Source: Shewanella benthica (GTDB lineage Bacteria; Pseudomonadota; Gammaproteobacteria; Enterobacterales; Shewanellaceae). Taken from it: a stretch of 64,000 nt of DNA. The stretch covers positions 1 through 64,000 of the forward strand of contig JAKVHY010000024.1 in the NCBI GenBank assembly GCA_023284085.1, given 5' to 3'. Below are positions 42,149-50,579 of this stretch, in pieces. The notes under the pieces were generated by a model, which worked only from the letters and a program-made list of their open reading frames with translations, ran no database searches and was not told the DNA's origin. Within the stretch, counting starts at the first letter, position 1, and each line of letters opens with the position of its first letter. A program made the position numbers and the translations under genes.

Positions 42149-43051
42149 ATGAAACCTATCGCTGTAGTTGCCCTGGGCGGCAACGCATTACTACGCCGTG
42201 GTGATGCACCAAGTTATGCTAACCAATTAGCCAATATAAAGATTGCTGCCGCAGCCATCGCCGAAATCGCTAAAGATTATCGCGTCGCTATCGTACACGG
42301 TAACGGCCCGCAAGTTGGCCTGTTAGCGCTACAGAACTTAGCTTATACCAAGGTATCTCCCTATCCTTTAGATGTGTTGGGCGCCGAGACTGAAGGCATG
42401 ATCGGCTATATGTTGGCTCAAGAAGTTCAAAATCTAATGCCTGGCCGTGAAGTGTCTACTCTGCTGACTCGCATCGAAGTGGATGCTAATGATAAGAGCA
42501 TGCTAGATCCGACTAAGTTTGTTGGCCCGGTATATAACGAAGATGAAGCCGGTATTTTAGCTGAAGCGAATAACTGGATCATGAAGCGTGATGGTGAATT
42601 TGTTCGTCGCGTGGTGCCTTCACCTAAGCCAGTCAATATTCTGGATAAGCATGCCATCGTTACTCTGCTTGATGCTGACGAAGTGGTTATCTGCTGTGGT
42701 GGCGGCGGTATTCCAGTGTGTAAGTCTGATCTCGGTTATGTGGGTGTAGAAGGTGTTATCGATAAAGACTTATCGGCGACACTACTTGCTAAGCAGTTGA
42801 ACGCAGAGAAGTTACTTATTCTTACCGATGCCGATGCTGTCTATCTCGACTGGGGTACTGAAAACCAGCGTGCCCTGCGCCATGCAACGCCTGCTGAATT
42901 AAGCCAGTATGACTTCCCAGCCGGTTCCATGGGACCTAAGGTTGAAGCCGTAAGTGACTTCGCCGCATTTGGCGGCAAGGCTTATATCGGTGCCTTGGAG
43001 CATGGACTCGATGTACTAGCTGAACGTTCAGGAACCTGTGTGAGTAACTAA
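42149..43051 (+). CDS. yqeA: Carbamate kinase
   Basis: 300 residues from ATG at 42149 (AAGGAA 7 bases upstream). The longer frame from 42086 adds 21 residues with no family match. Amino-acid-kinase fold: VALGGNALL at the start, HGNGPQVG, EVDANDKSML, RRVVPSPKPVNI, CCGGGGIPV, GVIDKDLSA and GSMGPKVEA are diagnostic of ArcC-type enzymes. Converts carbamoyl phosphate plus ADP into ATP, CO2 and ammonia. The symbol follows the conserved order ygeW-ygeX-ygeY-hyuA-yqeA of E. coli. It would conserve energy from a carbamoyl group released by YgeW. Confidence 0.92.
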   Translation: MKPIAVVALGGNALLRRGDAPSYANQLANIKIAAAAIAEIAKDYRVAIVHGNGPQVGLLALQNLAYTKVSPYPLDVLGAETEGMIGYMLAQEVQNLMPGREVSTLLTRIEVDANDKSMLDPTKFVGPVYNEDEAGILAEANNWIMKRDGEFVRRVVPSPKPVNILDKHAIVTLLDADEVVICCGGGGIPVCKSDLGYVGVEGVIDKDLSATLLAKQLNAEKLLILTDADAVYLDWGTENQRALRHATPAELSQYDFPAGSMGPKVEAVSDFAAFGGKAYIGALEHGLDVLAERSGTCVSN

Positions 43052-43168
43052 TCGGTTTAGCGCACTGGGCTGAGTTTCCTTGCGCTAGCACACGTGTAAA
43101 CATCGAATGAGCCTACGCATACATCCAGCTTAGGCGCATCATATGATCCATATTAAGGCAGTAAAAAT

Positions 43169-44800
43169 ATGAGACATACTTCCAAAGATATGACGCTACC
43201 ACCAGATCTGACGGCAAAGAAAGGCTCTGGCCCGGTGCGCAGTAAGTTCCCAATCTATTCCAATTCTCTTCCCCCTTGTAATCATGCCTGCCCAACTGGC
43301 AGTAATATCCAAGAGTGGCTAGCGCTAGCTCAAGAAGAAGAATATGAAGCCGCATTCCAGGCGTTGATCAAGAATAATCCCATGCCAGCCATTCATGGCC
43401 GCGTTTGCTATCACCCTTGTGAGAGTGTGTGTAATCGTAATGATGTCGACCAATCTGTGAGTATTCATGCGGTAGAGCGTTATTTGGGCGATCAAGCCAT
43501 AGAGCATAAATGGCCTGTGCGTTTCGAGGCCAAACCGAGTGGTAAGCGAGTACTTATTATCGGTGCCGGCCCAAGTGGTTTGGCCACGGCTTATCACCTG
43601 AAGCGCAAGGGCCATGATGTCGAGATCCGTGATAGTGCCCCCATGGCTGGTGGCATGATGCATTTTGGTATTCCCGCCTATCGTTTACCGCGCAAAGTAT
43701 TAGATCAAGAGATCCAACGTATCGAAGATATGGGCATTAAGATTGTGCTCAATACTAAGGTCGAGTCTATCTTAGCCGAGAAGGTGAGTGGCCAGTTCGA
43801 TGCAGTATTCCTCGCCATCGGTGCTCACATTGGCCGCGGTGTAGACATCCCCAATGCCGATCCTGAAAAAGTGACCGATGCGGTCTCATACTTAAGAGAT
43901 GTCGAGCTAGGCAAGGCGCCCAAGCTGGGTAACGTGGTGGTGGTTTATGGCGGTGGTAATACGGCCATGGATGCGGCGCGTACCGCTAAACGTTTCGGTG
44001 CCCAGGTTAAAGTGGTCTACCGTCGAGACCGGGCTAATATGCCTGCCCATGATTTTGAATGTGTCGAAGCCATGGAAGAGGGTGTCGAGTTTCATTGGCA
44101 GCGCACCATCAATCAGATAGATGGTCAGCAATTTACCTTAGAGAAGATGGTGATCAACGCAGAGGGTAAGCCTCAGCCAACAGGTGAGTTCGAGACGCTG
44201 CAAGCCGACTCATTAATTCTGGCTCTAGGTCAGAATATCGATACCAAGCTCACTAAGGCAATTCCGGACGTTGAGCATAAGTGGGATGGCAGTGTTGTGG
44301 TTAACGACAACATGATGACAGGCTATAAAGGCTTGTTCGCCGGTGGTGACATGGTGCCTTGTGACCGCACGGTCACCATCGCGGTCGGCCATGGTAAGAA
44401 AGCGGCAGCCAATATCGATGCTTTTCTCAAGGGACGCATCTTTACTAAGGTCGAGAAAACGCCACTCATCAAGCTAGATAAGTTACACCTTTGGTATAAA
44501 ACCGATGCAGAGCAAAGCGAGCAACCCGCGACAGATCCTGTCGAGCGCCGCAAGAACTTTGACGAAGTGCTCGGCGGATTAACCGAGCAAGAGGCCCTTT
44601 ATGAGGCCCAGCGTTGTTACTCCTGTGGTAACTGTTTCGAGTGTAATGGCTGCTTAGCTGCCTGTCCTCATGGAGCGATCACTTACTTAGGCAAAGGTAA
44701 AGGCTATAAGGTTGATTATGACAAGTGTACCGGTTGTAACGCTTGCTATTCCCAATGTCCATGTCATGCCATCGAGATGGTAGCGGCCGAGCAGGCTTAG
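43169..44800 (+). CDS. GltD-like flavoprotein oxidoreductase with C-terminal ferredoxin domain
   Basis: 543 residues. An N-terminal FeS region like the glutamate-synthase small subunit (CNHACPTGSNIQEWL about 36-50; CYHPCESVCNR about 85-95) precedes an FAD Rossmann motif GAGPSGLATAYHL (about 131) and a NAD(P)-binding GGGNTAMDAA (about 260). A Cys-rich ferredoxin part follows (CYSCGNCFECNGCLAACP about 482-499; CTGCNACYSQCPCHA about 522-536). Related to E. coli AegA and YgfT, flavoproteins tied to urate breakdown, but without their N-terminal ferredoxin domain. It lies 8 bases before the pyruvate:ferredoxin oxidoreductase. Together they probably exchange electrons between ferredoxin and NAD(P)H. 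No gene like it occupies this slot in the E. coli order as I recall it. Confidence 0.85.
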   Translation: MRHTSKDMTLPPDLTAKKGSGPVRSKFPIYSNSLPPCNHACPTGSNIQEWLALAQEEEYEAAFQALIKNNPMPAIHGRVCYHPCESVCNRNDVDQSVSIHAVERYLGDQAIEHKWPVRFEAKPSGKRVLIIGAGPSGLATAYHLKRKGHDVEIRDSAPMAGGMMHFGIPAYRLPRKVLDQEIQRIEDMGIKIVLNTKVESILAEKVSGQFDAVFLAIGAHIGRGVDIPNADPEKVTDAVSYLRDVELGKAPKLGNVVVVYGGGNTAMDAARTAKRFGAQVKVVYRRDRANMPAHDFECVEAMEEGVEFHWQRTINQIDGQQFTLEKMVINAEGKPQPTGEFETLQADSLILALGQNIDTKLTKAIPDVEHKWDGSVVVNDNMMTGYKGLFAGGDMVPCDRTVTIAVGHGKKAAANIDAFLKGRIFTKVEKTPLIKLDKLHLWYKTDAEQSEQPATDPVERRKNFDEVLGGLTEQEALYEAQRCYSCGNCFECNGCLAACPHGAITYLGKGKGYKVDYDKCTGCNACYSQCPCHAIEMVAAEQA

Positions 44801-44808
44801 GAGCAGAT

Positions 44809-47800
44809 ATGAAAACAACAGAATTAAACTCAGTCACGGCTTCGATGCACACCTGTGATGGTAATGAGGCCGCGGCCCATATCGCCTATCGTGTCAGCGA
44901 AGTATGTGCCATCTATCCTATTACGCCGTCTTCGACCATGGCGGAGCTCGCCGAGGAGTGGGCGGCTAAAGATATTCGTAATATCTGGCAAGGGATCCCA
45001 CTTATCGCCTCGATGCAGAGCGAAGGTGGCGCGGCTGGTACCGTGCATGGCTCATTGCAAAGTGGCGCCCTGACTACCACATTTACGGCTTCCCAAGGCT
45101 TGCTGCTGATGTTGCCGAACATGTATAAAATTGCCGGTGAGCTAACCGCGACGGTATTCCATGTTGCCGCGCGTTCATTGGCGGCCCAAGGGTTATCTAT
45201 CTTTGGTGATCATCAGGATGTGATGGCGGCCAGAGGCACTGGCTTCGCGCTATTAGCATCATCTTCGGTGCAAGAGTCCCATGATATGGCGATGGTGGCT
45301 CACGCCGCCACGTTAGATGCGCGGATCCCTTTTATGCACTTCTTCGATGGTTTCAGAACCTCCCACGAAGTGAATAAAATTGCGCTTATTAGTGATACCG
45401 ATATTCGCGCTATGATCGATGACAAACTTGTCAGAGCCCATAGAGAGCGAGGTCTGAGCCCAAATAAACCCTTTATCCGCGGTACTGCGCAAAATCCAGA
45501 TGTCTATTTCCAGGGCCGCGAAACGGTGACAGCGTTTTACAATAAGACGCCTGAGATCGTGCAGGCTTGCATGGATAAACTCGGTGATATCACCGGCCGT
45601 TACTATAAACTGATAGAGTTTTATGGTGATGAAGCCGCAGAGCGGGTGATCATCGCCATGGGCTCAGGTATCGAAACCGTTAGAGAGACAGTCGACGCCT
45701 TAAACCGGGCGGGTGAAAAAGTGGGTCTGTTACAGGTAAGATTGTACCGTCCATTGAGTGCTGAGCATCTGCTTGCGGCCCTGCCTAAGACGGTTAAGAA
45801 GATAGCTGTGCTTGATAGAACCAAGGAGCCAGGTGCTAATGGCGATCCTCTCTATCAAGATATCTTAACCTCTCTGGTCGATAGTTATAGTGAGCAAGAT
45901 AATCTGTCGCAGATGCCTATGCTAGTGGCGGGACGTTATGGCCTGTCTAGCAAAGAATTTACCCCGGCTATGGTTAAAGGTGTGTTTGAAAACTTGTCTA
46001 AGGACAAGCCCAAGAAACATTTCACCTTAGGTATTATTGATGATGTTTGCCACTCTCACCTCGAGTTCGATGCCAGTTATGACATAGAATCGAAGGATGT
46101 TGTGCGGGCTATCTTCTATGGTCTCGGTGCCGACGGTACCGTAGGTGCGAATAAAAATACCATCAAGATCATAGGTGAAGATCCTGATTATTTCGCTCAG
46201 GGCTATTTCGTCTATGATTCGAAAAAGTCAGGCTCACAAACCGAGTCTCACCTACGCTTTGGTAAGGAGGCCATTAACAGCCCTTACCTTATCCAATCGG
46301 CCAACTTCGTTGCCTGTCATCAGGCGACCTTCGTCGATACTACCGATATGTTAGCTAAGGCGACAGAAAACGCCGTGTTCCTGCTTAATACCCAGGCCAG
46401 TGCCGACAAGGTGTGGGATACGCTACCCGCCAAGATGCAGTCTCAATTGATTGAGAAAAAAATGAGCATGCACGTGATCGATGCCTACAAGGTGGGTGAA
46501 GATACGGGCATGGGCAAGCGCATTAACACCATAATGCAGACGTGTTTCTTTGCCCTTTCGGGTGTGTTAGAAAAAGACGTCGCCATCGAAAAGATCAAAA
46601 AATCCATCGTTAAAACCTATACCCATAAAGGGCCTAAGGTCATTGAGAAAAACTTCGCCGCAGTGGATCACACCTTAGCTCACCTCGAAGAGGTGAAGAT
46701 ACCCGCATCAGTCACCGCCAAGGTGATTGATAGACCCGTGGTTGATGATAAAGCGCCTGATTTTGTCAAACAGGTTACCGCTAAGATGATGGCAGGTAAG
46801 GGCGATCTCATCCCTGTCTCTATGCTACCTGTCGATGGTACTTACCCATCGGGCACGACCCAGTGGGAGAAGCGCGATATCGCATTGCAGATCCCGGTGT
46901 GGGAAGAGACAGCCTGTATCCAATGTGGTAACTGCTCAATCGTCTGTCCCCATGCGGCGATCCGCGCCAAGTTCTTTGACAAGTCTTTACTCGATACGGC
47001 GCCGGATGGCTTCAAGTCTCATACCATTACCGCTCGCGGTTTCCCCGATACCCGTTACACCTTGCAGGTCTATGCACAAGATTGTACCGGTTGTACCTTG
47101 TGTGTCGATGCCTGTCCTATGGTGATACAAGAGGCAACAGACACGAGTCCTGAGATCAAAGCCATCAATATGCAGCCTAAAGGGCCGTATATGGAGCAAG
47201 CTAAGAAAGATCTCGATTTCTTTATCTCAATCCCTTACAACGACAGATCACGAGTGGATTTCTCACATGTTCGTGGTGCTCAGTTCTTGCAGCCTCTGTT
47301 CGAGTTCTCGGGGGCCTGTTCTGGCTGTGGTGAAACACCTTACCTTAAGCTAGTGTCTCAGCTCTTTGGTGACCGCTTAATGATCGCCAATGCGACAGGT
47401 TGCTCATCTATCTATGGCGGTAACTTACCCACCACACCTTGGGCTAAGAATGATGCCGGCCGTGGACCTGCTTGGGCTAACTCACTGTTTGAAGATAACG
47501 CCGAGTTTGGCTTTGGTTTCCGTTTAGCGGCCATTAAGCAACAAGAGATGGCTAAGCAGTTATTGGTTAATATCAGTCAAGACCCGCAAGGGGATCTCAG
47601 GCCCGAACTGGTCGATAAGATACTCAATGGCGAGCAAGAGTCTGAGTCTGAGATACAGGCGCAGATTAAACGCGTCGACGAGCTGAAAATTGAGCTGGAG
47701 AAGCATGGAACGGAAGATGCGCTTAACCTTATCTCGGTTGCCGATCAGCTGATCCGTCGTTCAATCTGGATAATAGGCGGTGATGGCTGGGCTTATGATA

Positions 47801-48450
47801 TTGGCTCTAGTGGCTTAGATCATGTGTTAGCCAGTGGTGCCGATGTCAATGTGTTGGTGATGGATACCGAAGTGTACTCTAACACCGGCGGTCAAATGTC
47901 TAAATCGACGCCTCTGGGCGCAGTGGCTAAATTTGCTGCCGCGGGTAAGCAGACCACCAAGAAAGATGTGGCAATGCAAGCTATCTCCTATAACAACGTC
48001 TACGTTGCTCGTATCGCCTTAGGCGGCGATCCACAGCAGTCGCTGTTGGCAATGCGAGAAGCGGAAGCCTATAAGGGACCCTCGCTCATTATAGCTTACA
48101 GTCACTGTATTGCTCATGGTATTGACATGGAAAAAGGGTTACGTCAGCAGCAGCTAGCAGTTAAGTCGGGTCACTGGCCTTTGTTTAGGTACAACCCGGG
48201 TCTGCGTGAGGTAGGAGAGAATCCATTCTCACTCGATTCACTGAGACCTAGCATCTCCTTGAAGGAGTATCGCTCTCATGAGGCTAGATTCACTATGCTG
48301 ACACGCAGTGATCCTGAGTTAGCCGAATCACTAACAAACCGGGCGCAGCAAGTCTTGGAGCGTCGATGGAAACTCTATGAGGAGATAGCGTCGCGCGCTG
48401 GAGGTGAGGTGGCGGCTCATGTAGAAGTTGATCTTGAGGATATCCATTAA
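44809..48450 (+). CDS. nifJ: Pyruvate:ferredoxin (flavodoxin) oxidoreductase, single-chain
   Basis: 1213 residues from ATG at 44809 (TTAGGAG upstream); a frame from 44743 overlaps the previous gene and was rejected. Homodimeric POR layout: domain I with DGNEAAAHIAYRVSEV and YPITPSSTMAELAEEWA, the gamma-like domain GLGADGTVGANKNTIK, two [4Fe-4S] motifs (CIQCGNCSIVCP about 702; CTGCTLCVDACP about 763), a proximal-cluster GACSGCGETPY and the thiamine-diphosphate domain GGDGWAYDIGSSG with DTEVYSNTGGQMSKSTP. Oxidises pyruvate with CoA to acetyl-CoA, CO2 and reduced ferredoxin/flavodoxin; the enzyme class is oxygen-sensitive, implying anaerobic work. Last gene of the plus-strand run begun at ygeW, closed by a strong terminator. 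Confidence 0.94.
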   Translation: MKTTELNSVTASMHTCDGNEAAAHIAYRVSEVCAIYPITPSSTMAELAEEWAAKDIRNIWQGIPLIASMQSEGGAAGTVHGSLQSGALTTTFTASQGLLLMLPNMYKIAGELTATVFHVAARSLAAQGLSIFGDHQDVMAARGTGFALLASSSVQESHDMAMVAHAATLDARIPFMHFFDGFRTSHEVNKIALISDTDIRAMIDDKLVRAHRERGLSPNKPFIRGTAQNPDVYFQGRETVTAFYNKTPEIVQACMDKLGDITGRYYKLIEFYGDEAAERVIIAMGSGIETVRETVDALNRAGEKVGLLQVRLYRPLSAEHLLAALPKTVKKIAVLDRTKEPGANGDPLYQDILTSLVDSYSEQDNLSQMPMLVAGRYGLSSKEFTPAMVKGVFENLSKDKPKKHFTLGIIDDVCHSHLEFDASYDIESKDVVRAIFYGLGADGTVGANKNTIKIIGEDPDYFAQGYFVYDSKKSGSQTESHLRFGKEAINSPYLIQSANFVACHQATFVDTTDMLAKATENAVFLLNTQASADKVWDTLPAKMQSQLIEKKMSMHVIDAYKVGEDTGMGKRINTIMQTCFFALSGVLEKDVAIEKIKKSIVKTYTHKGPKVIEKNFAAVDHTLAHLEEVKIPASVTAKVIDRPVVDDKAPDFVKQVTAKMMAGKGDLIPVSMLPVDGTYPSGTTQWEKRDIALQIPVWEETACIQCGNCSIVCPHAAIRAKFFDKSLLDTAPDGFKSHTITARGFPDTRYTLQVYAQDCTGCTLCVDACPMVIQEATDTSPEIKAINMQPKGPYMEQAKKDLDFFISIPYNDRSRVDFSHVRGAQFLQPLFEFSGACSGCGETPYLKLVSQLFGDRLMIANATGCSSIYGGNLPTTPWAKNDAGRGPAWANSLFEDNAEFGFGFRLAAIKQQEMAKQLLVNISQDPQGDLRPELVDKILNGEQESESEIQAQIKRVDELKIELEKHGTEDALNLISVADQLIRRSIWIIGGDGWAYDIGSSGLDHVLASGADVNVLVMDTEVYSNTGGQMSKSTPLGAVAKFAAAGKQTTKKDVAMQAISYNNVYVARIALGGDPQQSLLAMREAEAYKGPSLIIAYSHCIAHGIDMEKGLRQQQLAVKSGHWPLFRYNPGLREVGENPFSLDSLRPSISLKEYRSHEARFTMLTRSDPELAESLTNRAQQVLERRWKLYEEIASRAGGEVAAHVEVDLEDIH

Positions 48451-48473
48451 TCTTTAGAGTGGACTTAATCCTA

Positions 48474-48503
48474 TGGAGGCGATGACCGCGCCTCCAGTTT
48501 TTT
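48474..48503 (+). terminator. Rho-independent terminator of the ygeW operon
   Basis: Stem TGGAGGCG (48474-48481) / CGCCTCCA (48489-48496) with a 7-base loop, followed by six T (48498-48503). It lies 24 bases after the pyruvate:ferredoxin oxidoreductase stop. Confidence 0.88.
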
Positions 48504-48509
48504 ATTCTT

Positions 48510-48536
48510 AGGTGTCATCGACAAGCGATGACACCT
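48510..48536 (+). terminator. Second hairpin, possible backup terminator
   Basis: Perfect 11-bp stem AGGTGTCATCG (48510-48520) / CGATGACACCT (48526-48536), followed by TTTAT. Sits 7 bases after the first terminator's T-run. Confidence 0.6.
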
Positions 48537-48703
48537 TTATCATCCCACTCTTATACTCATCCCTATTCTATACCCATGGCTATTGAGTCGCCTCAAGCTA
48601 GTTCATCACACTATTCACTATTCAATCAAGAGAACACCCAGCAGGTTTGCCGCTGGCTTGTTCAATACTCGCGTATCAGACCCATCTAATCAGTGCTATA
48701 CCC

Positions 48704-48808
48704 ATGACACTGTTCAGTTTCATGTTGATACTTATAGGCTTGATAATAAGCTTTGGTCTTGGTCTTGGTCTTGGTTATTTCAGTACCTCTAGCTTGTACC
48801 CTAGATAA
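48704..48808 (+). CDS. Possible 34-residue membrane peptide
   Basis: ATG at 48704 opens a 34-codon frame: MTLFSFMLILIGLIISFG then LGLGLGYFSTSSLYPR. It is one continuous hydrophobic helix with a GLGLGLG glycine repeat, encoded by three GGTCTT units (48754-48771). There is no ribosome site and no promoter evidence. The repeat alone could produce such a pattern by chance, so this is only a candidate. Confidence 0.25.
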   Translation: MTLFSFMLILIGLIISFGLGLGLGYFSTSSLYPR

Positions 48809-48847
48809 TCCACCGTGGGTTCATTTATACCTATGGAAATTAGACAC

Positions 48848-48871
48848 AAAAAAGGGAGCCTGCTGGCTCCC
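48848..48871 (-). terminator. Rho-independent terminator of the yqeC-yqeB unit
   Basis: Stem GGGAGCC (48854-48860) / GGCTCCC (48865-48871) with loop TGCT. On the minus strand six T follow (48853-48848). It lies 80 bases past the yqeB stop. Confidence 0.85.
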
Positions 48872-48950
48872 TAAGGTTGAATCTCTTGTGCTTAACGCTT
48901 GCCTGTTGCTCAAGGCCAACCATGGTTGGTTAAATCTTTGGCTCGAGTCG

Positions 48951-50546
48951 TTATATGCTGCGCATATCTAAGTGTAGTAATGCCTCTAGCACACTACCGC
49001 CGATGGCACGGGCTTTATCAGATACGCTCAGGTGGTCGGCTTTATCTCCCCTTGGGTCGATATCGCCAATTTTAAAGCCTTGATGAACCTCTAGCCCTTC
49101 ATTAAGCAGGCCCCTGACCTTGCCGGACATGGGCGCTATGATAGGGGTGTCGTTCACCTGGGCGATAAGCTCGCCCTCTTTGACTATGTCGCCTAAGCTG
49201 ACATGGCAGCGCATGGTGCCGGCTTCGGGGGCTCTTAACACCCTTTGGTGAGTGTAGCCGCCGATGTTGCCCGGAATACCGGTATTAGGGGCTGTCTCAC
49301 CTTGATATATGATGCGGCCTAAGTGATGGCCGCGATTGGTTTCGATAACGGCATCGCAGTCCACTCCAGCCATAAAGCCGGGACCGAGAGCCACTGTGTG
49401 TGGCGCCAGTGCTTTTGTGGTGCCTAAGTTGCGCTTAGCCAGGATGGCATCGACCACAAAGTTTGGCTGTAATTTTGCCGCGGTTTTGCAGTCTTCATCG
49501 ACCAATACAGGGATCATGCCCTTATCGATGAGCTTAAAGATCGAATTATAAGAGTTGGCCTTTTTGGCGGTGATCCCCTCGACTGTGGCTGTATCATCGA
49601 ATAGGCACTGGGCAAAGGAGACGGAGCGACGGATAATCGTTGGTTTAGCGATATCTGTCATTACGACCTTAAAGCCGACATTGTGCAGACGTACGGCAAC
49701 CCCGGTGGCGATATCGCCGGCGCCGCGGATCAGTACTAAACGTTTGCGGTTGATGCGCGGGTCGTCTTTCATCAGGCCGCCAGCGGCACCATTCTTGACC
49801 TTCAATATCTCGCCCATGATGCTGACAGCGAGCTCTTCCGGCGTCTCGGCCCCTATGCTAAAGCCGATGGGAGAGTAGACGGCTTGGACTCTCTCATCAC
49901 TTATGCCAATATTTTTCAGGTGACTAAAGAGGGTCTGTAATTTACGTTTACTGGCTAACAGGCCGATATATTTGGTTTCTTGATTGATAATTTTAGTGAT
50001 CGCGTCTTTATCTTCATGATTTGAGGCGATAACCAGGTAACTTTGCTCTGTGATAGTGAGCTTATCGATGGCCTGCACCATGGTGTCAGCAAAGATAAGT
50101 TTACTGCCCTGTGGAAAGTTCTCCTTGGCTAAGCTGTCGGCATAGGTATCGACGACAGTAATGTCGAAACCTAAGACATGGGCGGCCTGAGCCACGGCTT
50201 GGTTGACATGGCCCGCACCGATAAGAATTAACGGCGCCTTTAAACCAAATACATCGATATGTATCGACATAGTGCCGCCACAATCCATGTCCATGGAATC
50301 GGGGCCGGTGCGGGTCATGCGGCCTTTCACCACTCTGGGATCTCTCTGTTGGATAGCCTCGATGGCTTGTTCGATAACATAGCGCTCAATCATGCCGCCA
50401 CCTATGGTACCTAGTGTGGTGCCGTCGGCTTTAATTATCATCTGTCCTTGATGTCTGGGAGCCGATCCTGATGTTTCGAGGATATTAGCCAGGGCGAAAG
50501 GGATGTTGAGTTCTTCTAATTCAGCAGCACGAGCAAAAATATTCAT
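48951..50546 (-). CDS. yqeB: YqeB, XdhC-type maturation factor of selenium-dependent molybdenum hydroxylases
   Basis: 531 residues, full-length counterpart of E. coli YqeB (EF2563 family, about 541). The first half is an XdhC/CoxI domain: TSGSAPRHQGQMIIK, GTIGGGMIE, DCGGTMSIHIDVF, then a Rossmann motif GAGHVNQAVAQAA (about 111). The second half has another Rossmann-like GAGDIATGVAVRL (about 278) and a barrel-sandwich stretch GDIVKEGELIAQV and PIIAPMSGKVRGLL (about 455-490). That stretch resembles a biotinyl-lipoyl domain but lacks the modified lysine. It marks organisms with the labile-selenium molybdenum hydroxylases and is thought to act in cofactor sulfuration/selenation. It follows yqeC by 33 bases on the same strand. 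Confidence 0.92.
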   Translation of the reverse strand: MNIFARAAELEELNIPFALANILETSGSAPRHQGQMIIKADGTTLGTIGGGMIERYVIEQAIEAIQQRDPRVVKGRMTRTGPDSMDMDCGGTMSIHIDVFGLKAPLILIGAGHVNQAVAQAAHVLGFDITVVDTYADSLAKENFPQGSKLIFADTMVQAIDKLTITEQSYLVIASNHEDKDAITKIINQETKYIGLLASKRKLQTLFSHLKNIGISDERVQAVYSPIGFSIGAETPEELAVSIMGEILKVKNGAAGGLMKDDPRINRKRLVLIRGAGDIATGVAVRLHNVGFKVVMTDIAKPTIIRRSVSFAQCLFDDTATVEGITAKKANSYNSIFKLIDKGMIPVLVDEDCKTAAKLQPNFVVDAILAKRNLGTTKALAPHTVALGPGFMAGVDCDAVIETNRGHHLGRIIYQGETAPNTGIPGNIGGYTHQRVLRAPEAGTMRCHVSLGDIVKEGELIAQVNDTPIIAPMSGKVRGLLNEGLEVHQGFKIGDIDPRGDKADHLSVSDKARAIGGSVLEALLHLDMRSI

Positions 50547-50579
50547 AAATTTGACCTTGTACGAAAGGAGGCGGCTAAT

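Larger units (their letters stand above)
48451..48950. other. 500-base gap between convergent units
   Basis: Holds two hairpins after the oxidoreductase gene (48474-48503, 48510-48536), a possible 34-codon membrane peptide frame (48704-48808) and the terminator of the yqeBC unit (48848-48871). A longer plus-strand frame 48583-48792 reads as noise. Confidence 0.5.

Noticed and set aside
44743..44808. Extended N-terminus of the pyruvate:ferredoxin oxidoreductase
   Set aside because: It overlaps the conserved C-terminus of the flavoprotein gene and lacks a ribosome site; ATG at 44809 has TTAGGAG.
48583..48792. Plus-strand 69-codon frame
   Set aside because: Translation is low-complexity at the end (WSWSWSW from the GGTCTT repeat) and without family features.
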